64,000 nt of DNA from Steroidobacter agaridevorans (GCF_009932555.1 NZ_BLJO01000004.1:195640-259639); one strand, 5' to 3'. Numbered from the stretch's first letter, positions 29,636 through 38,561 are shown. The notes: generated from the sequence alone by a model not told the origin. Program-made: numbers and translations.

Positions 29636-30325
29636 CTAGAACGAGTAGCCGTGACGTTCGATGACCAGCCGATCGCGCTCGGCCACCAATTGCGCCAGCT
29701 CGGCATCGTAGAGCTGGCGATGAGGCGCATGCTCTGAAGTATTCAGTGCCGGCGCAGTGCTCATGTAGTCACGCAGCGCCGATGTCACAGGCTCACCTGC
29801 CGACTCCAGCAGGGGTGGCACTTCGACACGCAACTGCTCCATGCGCGCCAGCCTTACGGCGGTGACATCGGGCCCATACAAATAACGATATAGAAACGAA
29901 TAGAAGCCCAGTCCGCTGCCACGGATCGGTGCGAGAGCAACGCTCGGCAGATTCAGTCCCTGATTGATGTACGCTGCCGGCAGGGCCGCGAGCACTCGAT
30001 CCAGCAACGCCGTGTCGCGCTCCAGATTCAGCATGTTCCGAATCGTGCCGGCGAAGTCCAGCGCGCCGCCGTTGCTCAGCGCTTGAAACAATGCATTCGG
30101 TCTAGGGCGCGAGCGTTGAAAGCTGTACCACGAAACGTAATAGCTCCAGGGATTGCGCACCAGGCCCAGCAGCGGCAGCGCTGCGTACTGCGCAGGCAGC
30201 ATGGAGCGGGGCAGGTGATACCCGAGTTGCCTCGCGCCCGCGATGTGCTGCATGAGACCGGCATTCACAAAGGTGCCGCCGGACTTATGCAAATGCAGGA
30301 ACACGAATCGAGGGGTAACGATCAT
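29636..30325 (-). CDS. Sulfotransferase family protein (229 aa)
   Basis: This single-domain PAPS-dependent sulfotransferase has a phosphosulfate loop FLHLHKSGGTFVNAG near the N-terminus and a 3'-phosphate segment LLGLVRNPWSYYVSWYSF at about residues 54-71. This loop style resembles membrane-type glycan sulfotransferases of the Sulfotransfer_2 kind rather than the TPR-linked enzymes nearby. There is no signal peptide. It is the last gene of a minus-strand operon and overlaps the upstream hydroxylase gene by 4 bases (ATGA), which indicates translational coupling. The acceptor is unknown. Confidence 0.82.
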   Translation of the reverse strand: MIVTPRFVFLHLHKSGGTFVNAGLMQHIAGARQLGYHLPRSMLPAQYAALPLLGLVRNPWSYYVSWYSFQRSRPRPNALFQALSNGGALDFAGTIRNMLNLERDTALLDRVLAALPAAYINQGLNLPSVALAPIRGSGLGFYSFLYRYLYGPDVTAVRLARMEQLRVEVPPLLESAGEPVTSALRDYMSTAPALNTSEHAPHRQLYDAELAQLVAERDRLVIERHGYSF

Positions 30326-30966
30326 CCCGTAGCGTGCGTGGCGAAGTGCCGGTCGACCGCAGCGTTATGCTGGCCGAGATCGCGCTCGCCCGAGGTCATG
30401 AGTGCGAGCAAGGCGGGCGTCGGCAGGAAGTCACATATCATGTGAGTGCGCGAACGATCCGGATCCGCGTTCCATACGGCATGCGGCGCGCTGTTGTTCA
30501 ACACCCAGACTTCGCCGGGCCGCATCAGATAGGTGAGCTCGCCCGCGATCATATGCACCTGCTCATGCGATTCGATCGGAAAATGCAGCCGCAGGGTCTT
30601 GGCGAAATAGGGTGCGCGATCTATGTGCGGGTCGATGGATACACCGCCGGGCAGGCGCGCGAGTAAACATCGCTGCGGCGGGGCCGGTATCAACTGCTCG
30701 ATGATCTCGCGGGCATACGGCAGCATCGCCAGCGGCTCGCGATCCTCGATCGGCAAGGCTCCCTGGGCGGGGGCGTAACCGCGAAGAAACAAAGCCTCGG
30801 CGTTGCGATGAACGCCGACGCGTCCGCCCGTCGAGCCCCACAACGTCGCAGGCAGGACCGCGACCTCGGCGGCCAGACGCTGCGCATCGATCCGCACCGG
30901 CAGCCGCAGACAGCCACCCACCAGAGCGGTTTTGTCGATGACGGGATGGCCGGGAAGGTCGAGCAT
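30322..30966 (-). CDS. Stand-alone aspartyl/asparaginyl beta-hydroxylase domain protein
   Basis: The 214-residue protein is made only of the hydroxylase domain. It shows SIDPHIDRAPYFAKTLRLHFPI, LMRPGEVWVLNNSAPHAVWN and SRTHMICDFLP. It is closest in pattern to the N-terminal half of the fusion protein at 27355 (D-x-Y/F-x-R-x-H-x-PI, then GE-x-W-x-x-N-N/W), not to the TPR-linked copies. It is coupled by a 4-base overlap to the sulfotransferase gene that follows and lies 2 bases after the DUF192 gene. Hydroxylase and sulfotransferase are therefore paired here as separate genes, as they are fused at 27355. Confidence 0.83.
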   Translation of the reverse strand: MLDLPGHPVIDKTALVGGCLRLPVRIDAQRLAAEVAVLPATLWGSTGGRVGVHRNAEALFLRGYAPAQGALPIEDREPLAMLPYAREIIEQLIPAPPQRCLLARLPGGVSIDPHIDRAPYFAKTLRLHFPIESHEQVHMIAGELTYLMRPGEVWVLNNSAPHAVWNADPDRSRTHMICDFLPTPALLALMTSGERDLGQHNAAVDRHFATHATG

Positions 30967-30968
30967 GG

Positions 30969-31511
30969 TTACGGTTGAGGCGCTGAGAAGGCGGCGTGAA
31001 TCACTTGCGCACCGGGCGTGATTTTCAGGCGCGCTGCCGTGCCGGCGGGCAATTCGACCACGCCCAGCACTATACCGCCGGATTCGATCGTCTTCAGCGA
31101 GTGCGGCTCGGTATTCTCAGCGATGTGGATCACCTTGCCGTCAGCCGCCACGAACAGGATGTCCAGCGGTACGTAGGTGTTCTTCATCCACATCGCCACG
31201 GTCATTGGCTGCGGATAGATGAACAGCATGGAATCGTCGGGGCGCAGCTTGCGGATGAACATCAGGCCGCGCTGACGCCGCTGATCGTCATCGGCGATCC
31301 AGGTATTGAAACGGTGCAGGCGCGCGTCCGGAGTCGCGATCTGCAGGCTGTCCCGCTGGAAGACGCGGTCCAGGTCTTTGGCCGTGACCTCGGGTGCGGC
31401 CGGCGGACTGGCCGACGCGTCGGCGCCCAGCGCCGGGCCGCCCAGATGCATACAAATCAAAAACGCCGGGGCGAGGCGCCGCCATGCAGACATCGTGAAT
31501 TTGCTGATCAT
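30969..31511 (-). CDS. DUF192 family exported protein
   Basis: The 180-residue protein has an N-terminal signal-like segment (APAFLICMHLGGPALGAD) and a DUF192 domain. Family motifs are RGLMFIRKLRPDDSMLFIY, MWMKNTYVPLDILFV, and a final GVVELPAGTAARLKI region. DUF192 proteins are small exported beta-rich proteins of unknown function. The start at 31511 overlaps the stop of the upstream gene (ATGA), supporting this choice over the ATG at 31493. It is the second gene of the four-gene minus-strand operon. Confidence 0.86.
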   Translation of the reverse strand: MISKFTMSAWRRLAPAFLICMHLGGPALGADASASPPAAPEVTAKDLDRVFQRDSLQIATPDARLHRFNTWIADDDQRRQRGLMFIRKLRPDDSMLFIYPQPMTVAMWMKNTYVPLDILFVAADGKVIHIAENTEPHSLKTIESGGIVLGVVELPAGTAARLKITPGAQVIHAAFSAPQP

Positions 31512-32227
31512 TGCTGTTTCATCCGGCCCTGCGCCGTCATCGCTCCGCCTTCAAGTGTTTCATCTTTGTCTTCGGCGTCGAAGTCAATCCGGCCTACATA
31601 GTCGAAGCGCGGCAGCAGGATGACGCCGTTGCCCCGCACGGCCCGTGCAGGGTGTGTACAAAAGCCGCGCGCAATGATGCGGTACGAACGGGAACGGTGC
31701 GGTATGCCGACCAGCGGCTCCTGCCGCACCTCATCGAGCGTGCATTTGTTATCTCCCTGGGTGCTGTAAAACTCGCCCAGGCCTTCTCGTATGACAGTCA
31801 CATTCACCGGCAGTGCCTTGGCCGACTGTCCTTCGCGCAACGCGGCGATCCCGAACAGCAGCACCAGGCGGCCGCCGTCGACACCGTCTTTGTGGCTGAA
31901 ACGTACGCGAATACCGCCATCGGGGCGCACGGCGCCGGTGCACTCCGTGCCTTCGTTGCCCCAAACGAGCTCTGCTTGCACTGCGCCCGACAGCCGGGCC
32001 TTGAGAGAACCACTGCCGTCCGGCAGGCAGGTCGGGGCTGTCGGCGTGTTGTTAGCGTTGTCAGCGTCGTTGCCTGTCGCTTGAGCATGGACCTTGCAGG
32101 ACAGTCCCAACGTTAATGCACAGATGATCGTTAGTGCGGGCGGACAGCGACGCCAGCCCGCCAGGTGCGAGGAGCCGCAGCCATGTCCGAGCGCGAGGAC
32201 GACGTCGTTATAAAACCGTTGCAGCAT
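31508..32227 (-). CDS. Exported hypothetical protein heading the minus-strand operon
   Basis: The open frame continues far upstream as antisense to glgC. The plausible start is ATG 32227, giving a basic N-terminus, a hydrophobic stretch (ALTIICALTLGLSC) and a probable cleavage after VHAQA. The mature part of about 190 residues has two or three Cys pairs and a beta-rich pattern (GIRVRFSHKDG, GRLVLLFGIAAL, VNVTVIREGLGEFYS). No family is recognised. The start lacks an obvious ribosome binding site, so the N-terminus is uncertain. Its end overlaps DUF192 by 4 bases. The 219 bases to glgC hold divergent control regions. Confidence 0.6.
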   Translation of the reverse strand: MLQRFYNDVVLALGHGCGSSHLAGWRRCPPALTIICALTLGLSCKVHAQATGNDADNANNTPTAPTCLPDGSGSLKARLSGAVQAELVWGNEGTECTGAVRPDGGIRVRFSHKDGVDGGRLVLLFGIAALREGQSAKALPVNVTVIREGLGEFYSTQGDNKCTLDEVRQEPLVGIPHRSRSYRIIARGFCTHPARAVRGNGVILLPRFDYVGRIDFDAEDKDETLEGGAMTAQGRMKQQ

Positions 32228-32446
32228 GCCGGTATGCTTACTCTGGATGCGGGGTTCCGGCAGACTGTGGCGCCGGAGCCTCACCGGCCCCAATCTTTCG
32301 AGGATGGGGATGGCGAGCAGCCCACAATGCCGAAGCCGCGCCTGCGAGGCAAGCGGCTGCGGTCGTCGCCGACACTGCGGTCGGTCAACCCAACGGATGG
32401 TTCCCGTGCCGACGGGACTGCCCGACGCGAAGCGAGATTGCGCGAT

Positions 32447-33766
32447 ATGGACGATAGAGCAGAGCCCGCTCGATCGAGGGAAGGTTTGGGGCGCCGACGC
32501 GACGAAACGCAAGCCCGGACCCGCCGTTACGTCAGCCGCATCACACGCAATACGCTGGCGGTGATCATGGCCGGCGGACGCGGCGAGCGTCTGAAGCATC
32601 TCACCGATTTCCGCTGCAAGCCGGCCACGCCGTTCGGCGGCAAGTTCCGCATCATCGACTTCGTCCTGTCGAACTGCGTGAACTCGGGCATTCGCCGCAT
32701 TCAGGTGATGACCCAGTACAAATCGCATTCGCTGATTCAGCATATCCAGCGCGGCTGGGGCTACTTGCGCGGCGAGTTCGGCGAGTTCGTCGAGATCATT
32801 CCGGCGCAGCAGCAGATGGGCGATTCCTGGTACCGCGGCACCGCCGATTCGCTGTATCAGAACCTGCAGATCATCAAGCTGCACAATCCCAAGCACATCC
32901 TGGTGCTGGCGGGCGATCACATCTACAAGATGGATTACGGCGTGATGCTCGCCTCGCACGTCGCCAAGCGCGCCGATATCACAGTAGGCGTGGTCGAAGT
33001 GCCGCGCGAGCAGGCCACTGCGTTCGGCGTCATGAGCGTCGATCCGGACTATCGGATCACCAAGTTTTCCGAGAAGCCCAAGGAGCCCGAAGGCATCCCG
33101 GGCCGGGAGCACATGGCGCTCGGCTCCATGGGCATCTATGTATTCAAAGCGAGTCTGCTGTATCGCTTGCTCGAGGAGCAGGCCAAGCGGCCGGACACCT
33201 CGCACGACTTCGGCAAGAACATCATTCCCGGCGCGCTCAACAGTCACAAAGTGATCGCGTATCCATTCACGGACAACGAGACGCGCGTTCAGCATTACTG
33301 GCGCGACGTGGGCACGGTGGATGCGTTCTATGACGCCAACATGGAGCTGATCTACGTCAATCCCGAGCTGAACATTTACGACGATCACTGGCCGATCTGG
33401 ACTTATCAGCGCCAGTATCCGCCCGCGAAGTTCGTGCTCGACGAGGATGGCCGGCGCGGCATGGCGATCAATTCCATGGTCTCGGGCGGCTGCATCATCT
33501 CCGGCGCCACCGTCAATCAATCGCTATTGTTCTCGAACGTCCGCATCGACGAGCGCAGCTACATCGAGCGCTCGGTGATCTTCCCCGACGTGAAGGTGGG
33601 CGCCGGCAGCGTCATCAAGCGCGCCATCGTCGACACCGGCGGCGTCGTGCCTCCCGGCACCCAGATCGGCGTCAACCGCGAGGACGACGCCCGCCGCTTC
33701 TACATGAGCGAACAAGGCGTCGCGCTGGTGACGCGCGACATGCTGGCTCGGTTACAGCAGCCCTAG
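32447..33766 (+). CDS. glgC: Glucose-1-phosphate adenylyltransferase
   Basis: GlgC makes ADP-glucose from glucose-1-phosphate and ATP for glycogen synthesis. The start at ATG 32447 gives 439 residues; the longer in-frame reading from 32165 would add an atypical Arg-rich extension overlapping the divergent gene. Motifs include the nucleotide-binding MAGGRGERLKHLTDFRCKPA, GGKFRIIDFVLSNC, the HIQRGW segment, LAGDHIYKMDY, FSEKPKEP, and a C-terminal left-handed beta-helix (SGGCIISGATVNQSLLF). It should be controlled allosterically by glycolytic metabolites. glgA lies 2 genes away on the opposite strand. Confidence 0.95.
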   Translation: MDDRAEPARSREGLGRRRDETQARTRRYVSRITRNTLAVIMAGGRGERLKHLTDFRCKPATPFGGKFRIIDFVLSNCVNSGIRRIQVMTQYKSHSLIQHIQRGWGYLRGEFGEFVEIIPAQQQMGDSWYRGTADSLYQNLQIIKLHNPKHILVLAGDHIYKMDYGVMLASHVAKRADITVGVVEVPREQATAFGVMSVDPDYRITKFSEKPKEPEGIPGREHMALGSMGIYVFKASLLYRLLEEQAKRPDTSHDFGKNIIPGALNSHKVIAYPFTDNETRVQHYWRDVGTVDAFYDANMELIYVNPELNIYDDHWPIWTYQRQYPPAKFVLDEDGRRGMAINSMVSGGCIISGATVNQSLLFSNVRIDERSYIERSVIFPDVKVGAGSVIKRAIVDTGGVVPPGTQIGVNREDDARRFYMSEQGVALVTRDMLARLQQP

Positions 33767-33846
33767 GCCGGTCGGGCGGGGGCTGCGTCACATAATCCAG
33801 GCGCCGCCCTCTGTTATCCTTCGCCCCCATTCCTCTGGGGGACCCG

Positions 33847-34317
33847 ATGAACAGGATCATCGCTCGTTGCCTTGTGATTCTCGCGCTGGCAGTCGGCGTG
33901 AACGGCTGTAGCACCATGCGTCCGAAGCTGGAAGCGCCACGGCTCGCCCTGGTGGCGGTCGCGATGATGTCGGCGGATATTTTCAACCAGCAGTTCCTGA
34001 TCCGCATGAACGTGGAGAACCCGAACGATCGCGAGCTGCCGGTCACGGGGCTGGATTACAAGATATTCCTGGAAGGCGATGGCTTCGCCGAGGGCAAGTT
34101 GAACAAGCCGTTCACCGTACCCGCCAACGGTGAGATGGATTTCGAGATGACGGTGCGGACCAACTTCGTCAGTGGCGTCGGCCGGCTGCTGTCGCGGCTC
34201 AACGGCCGCACTCAGGTGAATTACGCGGTCGAGGGCAAGCTGCTCACCGACATCCGTTTCCTGAAGAAAATCCCGTTCAACGAGACCGGCAGCGTCAATC
34301 TGGCTGTAATGAAATGA
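33847..34317 (+). CDS. LEA14-like (WHy domain) lipoprotein
   Basis: The 156-residue protein has a signal peptide with lipobox VNGC (Cys at about residue 21). It is followed by a LEA type-2/WHy-like beta-sandwich: LEAPRLALVAVAMMS, QFLIRMNVENPNDRELPVTGLDYKIFLEG, and a VPANGEMDFEMTVRTNF segment. Members of this family are linked to desiccation or stress tolerance and to envelope functions. It sits between glgC and the convergent glgA. A hairpin, CTGACTG / TAAA / CAGTCAG (34328-34345), separates it from the glgA stop. Confidence 0.85.
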   Translation: MNRIIARCLVILALAVGVNGCSTMRPKLEAPRLALVAVAMMSADIFNQQFLIRMNVENPNDRELPVTGLDYKIFLEGDGFAEGKLNKPFTVPANGEMDFEMTVRTNFVSGVGRLLSRLNGRTQVNYAVEGKLLTDIRFLKKIPFNETGSVNLAVMK

Positions 34318-34350
34318 TCGATTGTTCCTGACTGTAAACAGTCAGCGGGA

Positions 34351-35814
34351 TCAATCCCATTTGCCGGTGAGCTCGCGATACAGCTTCACGTACTCGCCGG
34401 TCTGCCGGTCCCAGGAAAAGTCCTGCGCCATGCCGTTTAGCATGAGCTGGGTCCAGCCGTCCTGATCCTTGAAGAAGTCGAGCGCGGTGTGGATGGCCCA
34501 TTCCACCGCCGGCACATCGAAATCGTTGAACACGACACCGGTGCCCTGGCGCGTCGCCGGATCCCACATCTGCACCGAATCCGCCAGACCGCCGGTGCGC
34601 CGGACGATGGGCGCCGTGCCGTACTTCAGGCTGTACATTTGATTCAGCCCGCAGGGCTCGTACTGCGACGGCATCAGAAACATATCGCTGGCCGCTTCGA
34701 TCAGATGCGACAGCTCTTCGCTGTAGCCGCGATGGAAGACGACACGGTCGGGAAACCGCTGTTGTAAATGAACGAAGAAATTTTCGTAGTGCGGCTCGCC
34801 GCTGCCGAGCGCAACCAGGCCCATATCGCGCGTCTCGAGAATCCGCGGCAGCGAGTCGAACAACAAATCGAAACCTTTCTGGACCGTCATGCGCGAGACG
34901 ACGCCGACCAGCGGCGCGCTGTCGCTGACGGAAAGATTCAACCAATCGAGCAGCGAGCGCTTGGTGAAGCGCTTGCCGGACAGATTCTCCGGCGAGTAGT
35001 GATGCTTCAAATAACGGTCGGTCGCGGGATTCCAGTCGTTGTAGTCCACGCCATTCAAAATGCCGACGACACCGTCGGCGCGTGAGCGCAGCACGCCATC
35101 GAGGCCGTGACCGCCGATCGGCGTGCAAATCTCCTTGGCATACGTCGGGCTGACCGTCGTGACCCGATGCGCATGTCGCACGCCTTCACGCAGCCAGTTG
35201 CATGCGCCGCCCGCCGCTGTTTCCGGCGATATCAGCCGACTCACATCGCCGCCAATGTCGTAAGTCGTGCCCGCCGGGAAAATGCCTTGGTAGCCGATGT
35301 TGTGAATCGACAGCACCGGGCGGGTCGCCGCGAACAGGCTGTCCCAGGCGTACACGCTCTTGAGCATCATCGGCATCAGCGCCGTGTGCCAGTCATTACA
35401 GTGCAGGATGTCCGGTGCGAACTGCATCCGCTGGCAGGCGTCGAGCGTCGCTCGTTGCAACACCAGGAAGCGCAGATGCTCATCGACGCCCGAGGTATAG
35501 ATGGACGGCCGATCGTAAACTTCCGGACAGTGCACTAAATACAAAGGCACCGAGGAGTTCGGCAGCCGCGATTCGAGAATGGTGAACGAATAACGATGCG
35601 CGCCCAGCGCCAACGGCACATTCTGTGCGGCGGCCACCGGCCGCGCATCTCGCAACACGCCGTTGCTCATGCTCGAGTACAACGGCATGAACACGCGCAC
35701 CTCGTGACCCAGCGCATGCAGATGGCGCGGCAACACGCCGGCGACGTCGGCAAGCCCGCCAGTCTTGGCCAGCGGCGCGATTTCCGAAGCGACGAAACAG
35801 ATCTTCAGCGGCAT
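34351..35814 (-). CDS. glgA: Glycogen synthase (ADP-glucose)
   Basis: The 487-residue GT5 enzyme elongates alpha-1,4-glucan from ADP-glucose. It begins MPLKICFVASEIAPLAKTGGLADVAGVLP, with the KTGGL ADP-glucose-binding motif at about residues 17-21. It continues with HCNDWHTALMPM, VSPTYAKEIC, GVVSRMTVQKGFDLL and the C-terminal active-site block PSQYEPCGLNQMYSLKYGT then RRTGGLADSV. Length is normal for bacterial GlgA. It is encoded opposite glgC and 19 bases upstream of the PhaR stop, so glycogen and PHA genes are interleaved. Confidence 0.95.
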   Translation of the reverse strand: MPLKICFVASEIAPLAKTGGLADVAGVLPRHLHALGHEVRVFMPLYSSMSNGVLRDARPVAAAQNVPLALGAHRYSFTILESRLPNSSVPLYLVHCPEVYDRPSIYTSGVDEHLRFLVLQRATLDACQRMQFAPDILHCNDWHTALMPMMLKSVYAWDSLFAATRPVLSIHNIGYQGIFPAGTTYDIGGDVSRLISPETAAGGACNWLREGVRHAHRVTTVSPTYAKEICTPIGGHGLDGVLRSRADGVVGILNGVDYNDWNPATDRYLKHHYSPENLSGKRFTKRSLLDWLNLSVSDSAPLVGVVSRMTVQKGFDLLFDSLPRILETRDMGLVALGSGEPHYENFFVHLQQRFPDRVVFHRGYSEELSHLIEAASDMFLMPSQYEPCGLNQMYSLKYGTAPIVRRTGGLADSVQMWDPATRQGTGVVFNDFDVPAVEWAIHTALDFFKDQDGWTQLMLNGMAQDFSWDRQTGEYVKLYRELTGKWD

Positions 35815-35833
35815 GCGTGCGCGGACGAAAACG

Positions 35834-36370
35834 TCAGGACTCGTCGGCGTCGCTATCGGGAGCTTTGCCGCCAGTCTTGCTCTTCGTATTGTTGGCTTGG
35901 GTGTCGCGAGCTTGATCGCGAGGCGGCGTGAACGTCGCCAACAGCGTCTCCTGCATCTTGGCCCACAGCTCCAGGTTCTGTCGAGCCAGCTCGGCGAGCG
36001 GATTGGGCGCGCTGCCCGGAGAGCCGGTCCGATTCATCTGCTGCTGCATGACTTCCTGCTGGCGGATGAACGTCTCGACGCTCTTCTCGAGATAGCTGCT
36101 GAAATAGCTCTGCATGGAGTTGCCATAAAAGCGGATCATCGATTCGAGCAACGAGGTCGAAAGGATGGGACGGCCGAATTGTTCCTGATCGGCGATCACC
36201 TGCAAGAGCACGAGGCGCGTGATGTCCTCATTGCTTTTGTCCTCGATCACCTTCACGCGCGTGCCGGCAATCACCATGTCACGGATGTCGTCGATCGTGA
36301 TGTGACGACTTTGCGCGGCGTCGTACAGGCGCCGGTTCGCGTATTTTTTGATCAGTCGTTCTTCGCTCAT
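35834..36370 (-). CDS. phaR: Polyhydroxyalkanoate synthesis repressor PhaR
   Basis: The start is ATG 36370 (MSEERLIKKYANRRLYD); the in-frame upstream extension is not typical. The N-terminal PHA/PHB accumulation regulator DNA-binding domain is intact (KYANRRLYDAAQSRHITIDDI, then VIEDKSNEDITRLVLLQ). The accumulation-associated region follows, with a Gln/Met-rich helix and a disordered Asp/Ser tail. PhaR binds PHA granules and represses phasin and PHA genes. It is divergent from phaE, and the 178-base gap probably holds its target promoters. Confidence 0.92.
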   Translation of the reverse strand: MSEERLIKKYANRRLYDAAQSRHITIDDIRDMVIAGTRVKVIEDKSNEDITRLVLLQVIADQEQFGRPILSTSLLESMIRFYGNSMQSYFSSYLEKSVETFIRQQEVMQQQMNRTGSPGSAPNPLAELARQNLELWAKMQETLLATFTPPRDQARDTQANNTKSKTGGKAPDSDADES

Positions 36371-36548
36371 GCTCAGCTCGACAGGCTTTCGGCGCGCTCC
36401 GGCATGGTGGACACAATACAACCCTCGAGCGTCGGGGGCGGGCTACTGTAACGACGTGCATTTGGCGGTGCAACAGAAGACCACCGAGTTGAGGCAATTC
36501 GCGCCAGGACCATTGATAATGCCGTGTCGATGAGCTTCGGAAGCGGCA

Positions 36549-37364
36549 ATGACCGAGTCGAAAAACGACGGATCCGACTGGATCCAGGCCTGGATCGAGC
36601 AACAGCGCGAGCAGTTGCGCCGCGCCGGCATGCCTGGCGCCGATGCAGCAAGCACCGGCGGCCCGCAATCTGAAGGCGTCTCGGACCAGTACCGCGATCT
36701 CGGCATGCGCTGGCTGGAAGCCGGGCAGTCCTATCTGCAGGGATGGCAGCAGTTCGCGCAGCGAAGTGCGGGAGGCGAGACGCCGCTGAAGTTCGGCGAA
36801 GAAATGCTCAATGCGTGGCAAGGCACTTGGGCCGGCGCGGCTTCGGCCGGCGAGGGCGCGACTCGTCAATTCGCCGACTTGATCTCGCGCATGCCGGCGC
36901 TGGGTCTGGCTCGCGAACAGACCGAAGCATGGCGAGAGCTGCTGGCCGCGCAAGCCGAGTATCAACACCTGGAGCAAGAGCTGCGCACGGTGTGGTCCAA
37001 GGTCCAGACCGATGCGCTGGCGATGTTGGAAGCGGCCATTCGCGAGCGGCGCGCGAAGCACGGCGCTGCGCCGGGCATCGACGATTATCGCGAGCTGTAC
37101 AACTTGTGGGTGGAGTGCGGAGAGAAAGTGTTTGCACAGGTGGCGCACAGCGAATCGTACTGCAAACTGCAGGCGCAGCTCGGCAATGCAGCCATCCGCT
37201 TGAAGACGCGCCAGCAAGCCGTGTTGGAGCGCACGTTGAAACAGTTCGATCTGCCGACGCGCTCCGAGTTGAACACGGTGCATAAGCAGATGCGCGAGTT
37301 GCGCGAACGCATTGCCACGCTGGAAAGTCAGCTGGCTGCAGCGCGTGGGGAGGAACGATCATGA
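36549..37364 (+). CDS. phaE: Class III PHA synthase subunit PhaE
   Basis: The 271-residue helical protein has the PhaE pattern: WIQAWIEQQREQLRRAG at the N-terminus, a central amphipathic region, LYNLWVECGEKVFAQVAHSESY, and a C-terminal coiled coil (TRSELNTVHKQMRELRERIATLESQLA). PhaE activates the catalytic PhaC subunit of class III synthases. Its stop overlaps the phaC start by 4 bases (ATGA), so the two subunits are translationally coupled. Confidence 0.92.
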   Translation: MTESKNDGSDWIQAWIEQQREQLRRAGMPGADAASTGGPQSEGVSDQYRDLGMRWLEAGQSYLQGWQQFAQRSAGGETPLKFGEEMLNAWQGTWAGAASAGEGATRQFADLISRMPALGLAREQTEAWRELLAAQAEYQHLEQELRTVWSKVQTDALAMLEAAIRERRAKHGAAPGIDDYRELYNLWVECGEKVFAQVAHSESYCKLQAQLGNAAIRLKTRQQAVLERTLKQFDLPTRSELNTVHKQMRELRERIATLESQLAAARGEERS

Positions 37365-38455
37365 GCGGCGCCACGCCGGGCTCGGCCGAGCTTGCTGCCA
37401 TCACCAACGATTTCATGCGGCGCATGTCGCAGGGGCTCGCGGCGCTTGCGAACGCCGGCGAAGTGACGATCGGCAGCTCGGCCAAAGAGGCCGTCTTCAC
37501 CGAAGACAAAATCACGTTGTATCGCTATCGGCCCTCGGAAGTCGTCGCGCCCGAGAACCGCGTGCATACGCCGGTGCTGATCAGTTACGCGCTGGTCAAT
37601 CGGCCGTACATGATGGATCTGCAGGCCGATCGCTCGTTGATCCGCGGCCTGTTGCAACGGGGCGTCGATGTTTATCTCATCGATTGGGGCTATCCCGACG
37701 GCGCCGATCGTTACCTGGCGCTGGAAGATTACGTGTTGCGTTACATGTCGCACTGTGTGGACTTCGTGCGCAAGGCCAGCGGTCAGGATCGGATCAATCT
37801 GCTCGGCGTCTGCCAGGGCGGCTCGATGAGCCTGTGTTACGCGGCGCTCCATCCGCAGCGGCTGCGTAATCTGATCACGATGGTCACGCCGGTGGATTTC
37901 CATACGCCGGAAAATCTGCTCACCAAGTGGGCGAAACATGTCGATGTCGATGCGCTGGTTGCGGCGACGGGCAATGTTTCGGGCGAAGCGCTCAATGCAT
38001 TGTTCGTGAGCCTGATGCCGTTCCGGCTGAACAGCCAGAAGTACGTCGACCTGTTGCATCAGCTCAACGACCCGAACACCAGCGCCGCGGCGCTGGAGAA
38101 TTTCCTGCGCATGGAAAAGTGGATTTTCGACAGTCCCGACCAGGCCGGCGAGATGTTTCGCCAGTTCCTGACGTTGTTCGTCAAACAAAACCGGTTGTCG
38201 AAGGGCACGCTGGAAGTGGGCGGCCGCAAGGTGGATCTGAAGCAGATCACCATGCCGGTGCTGAACATCTATGCCATGCAGGATCACCTGGTGCCGCCGT
38301 CGAGCAGCAAGCCGCTGGGTGAGCTCACGGGCAGCAGCGACTACAGCACCCACGAATTCCAGGGCGGCCACATCGGCATCTACGTGAGTGGCACCGCGCA
38401 GCGGCAGATTCCGGACAAGATTGCCGGCTGGCTGAGAGAGCGGGATCGATCCTAG
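37361..38455 (+). CDS. phaC: Class III poly(R)-hydroxyalkanoic acid synthase, PhaC subunit
   Basis: The 364-residue alpha/beta-hydrolase-fold polymerase has the size of class III PhaC. The lipase-like box is GVCQGGS, with the catalytic Cys at about residue 151. The catalytic Asp lies in NIYAMQDHLVPPSSS and the His in QGGHIGIYVSG. It polymerises hydroxyacyl-CoA (typically 3-hydroxybutyryl-CoA) at granule surfaces together with PhaE. No phaA/phaB thiolase-reductase genes are adjacent. Confidence 0.94.
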   Translation: MSGATPGSAELAAITNDFMRRMSQGLAALANAGEVTIGSSAKEAVFTEDKITLYRYRPSEVVAPENRVHTPVLISYALVNRPYMMDLQADRSLIRGLLQRGVDVYLIDWGYPDGADRYLALEDYVLRYMSHCVDFVRKASGQDRINLLGVCQGGSMSLCYAALHPQRLRNLITMVTPVDFHTPENLLTKWAKHVDVDALVAATGNVSGEALNALFVSLMPFRLNSQKYVDLLHQLNDPNTSAAALENFLRMEKWIFDSPDQAGEMFRQFLTLFVKQNRLSKGTLEVGGRKVDLKQITMPVLNIYAMQDHLVPPSSSKPLGELTGSSDYSTHEFQGGHIGIYVSGTAQRQIPDKIAGWLRERDRS

Positions 38456-38561
38456 ACCATCACGAAAGTAAGTGAATCGTCACATGCAAAAGGGTTGTTG
38501 ACGCCGTTTCGGCCCGCGCGCAATCTGCCGCTCCTCCCCCAAAACCAAGTAGTTCCTCGCC

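Noticed and set aside
32165-32446. Longer glgC start at 32165 giving 533 residues
   Set aside because: The added part is Arg-rich, unlike GlgC, and would overlap the divergent gene's start. ATG 32447 gives a normal-length enzyme.
32228-33520. Upstream part of a 670-codon minus-strand frame over glgC
   Set aside because: This part is the antisense of glgC. Only the downstream section from 32227 has a signal peptide and plausible protein sequence.
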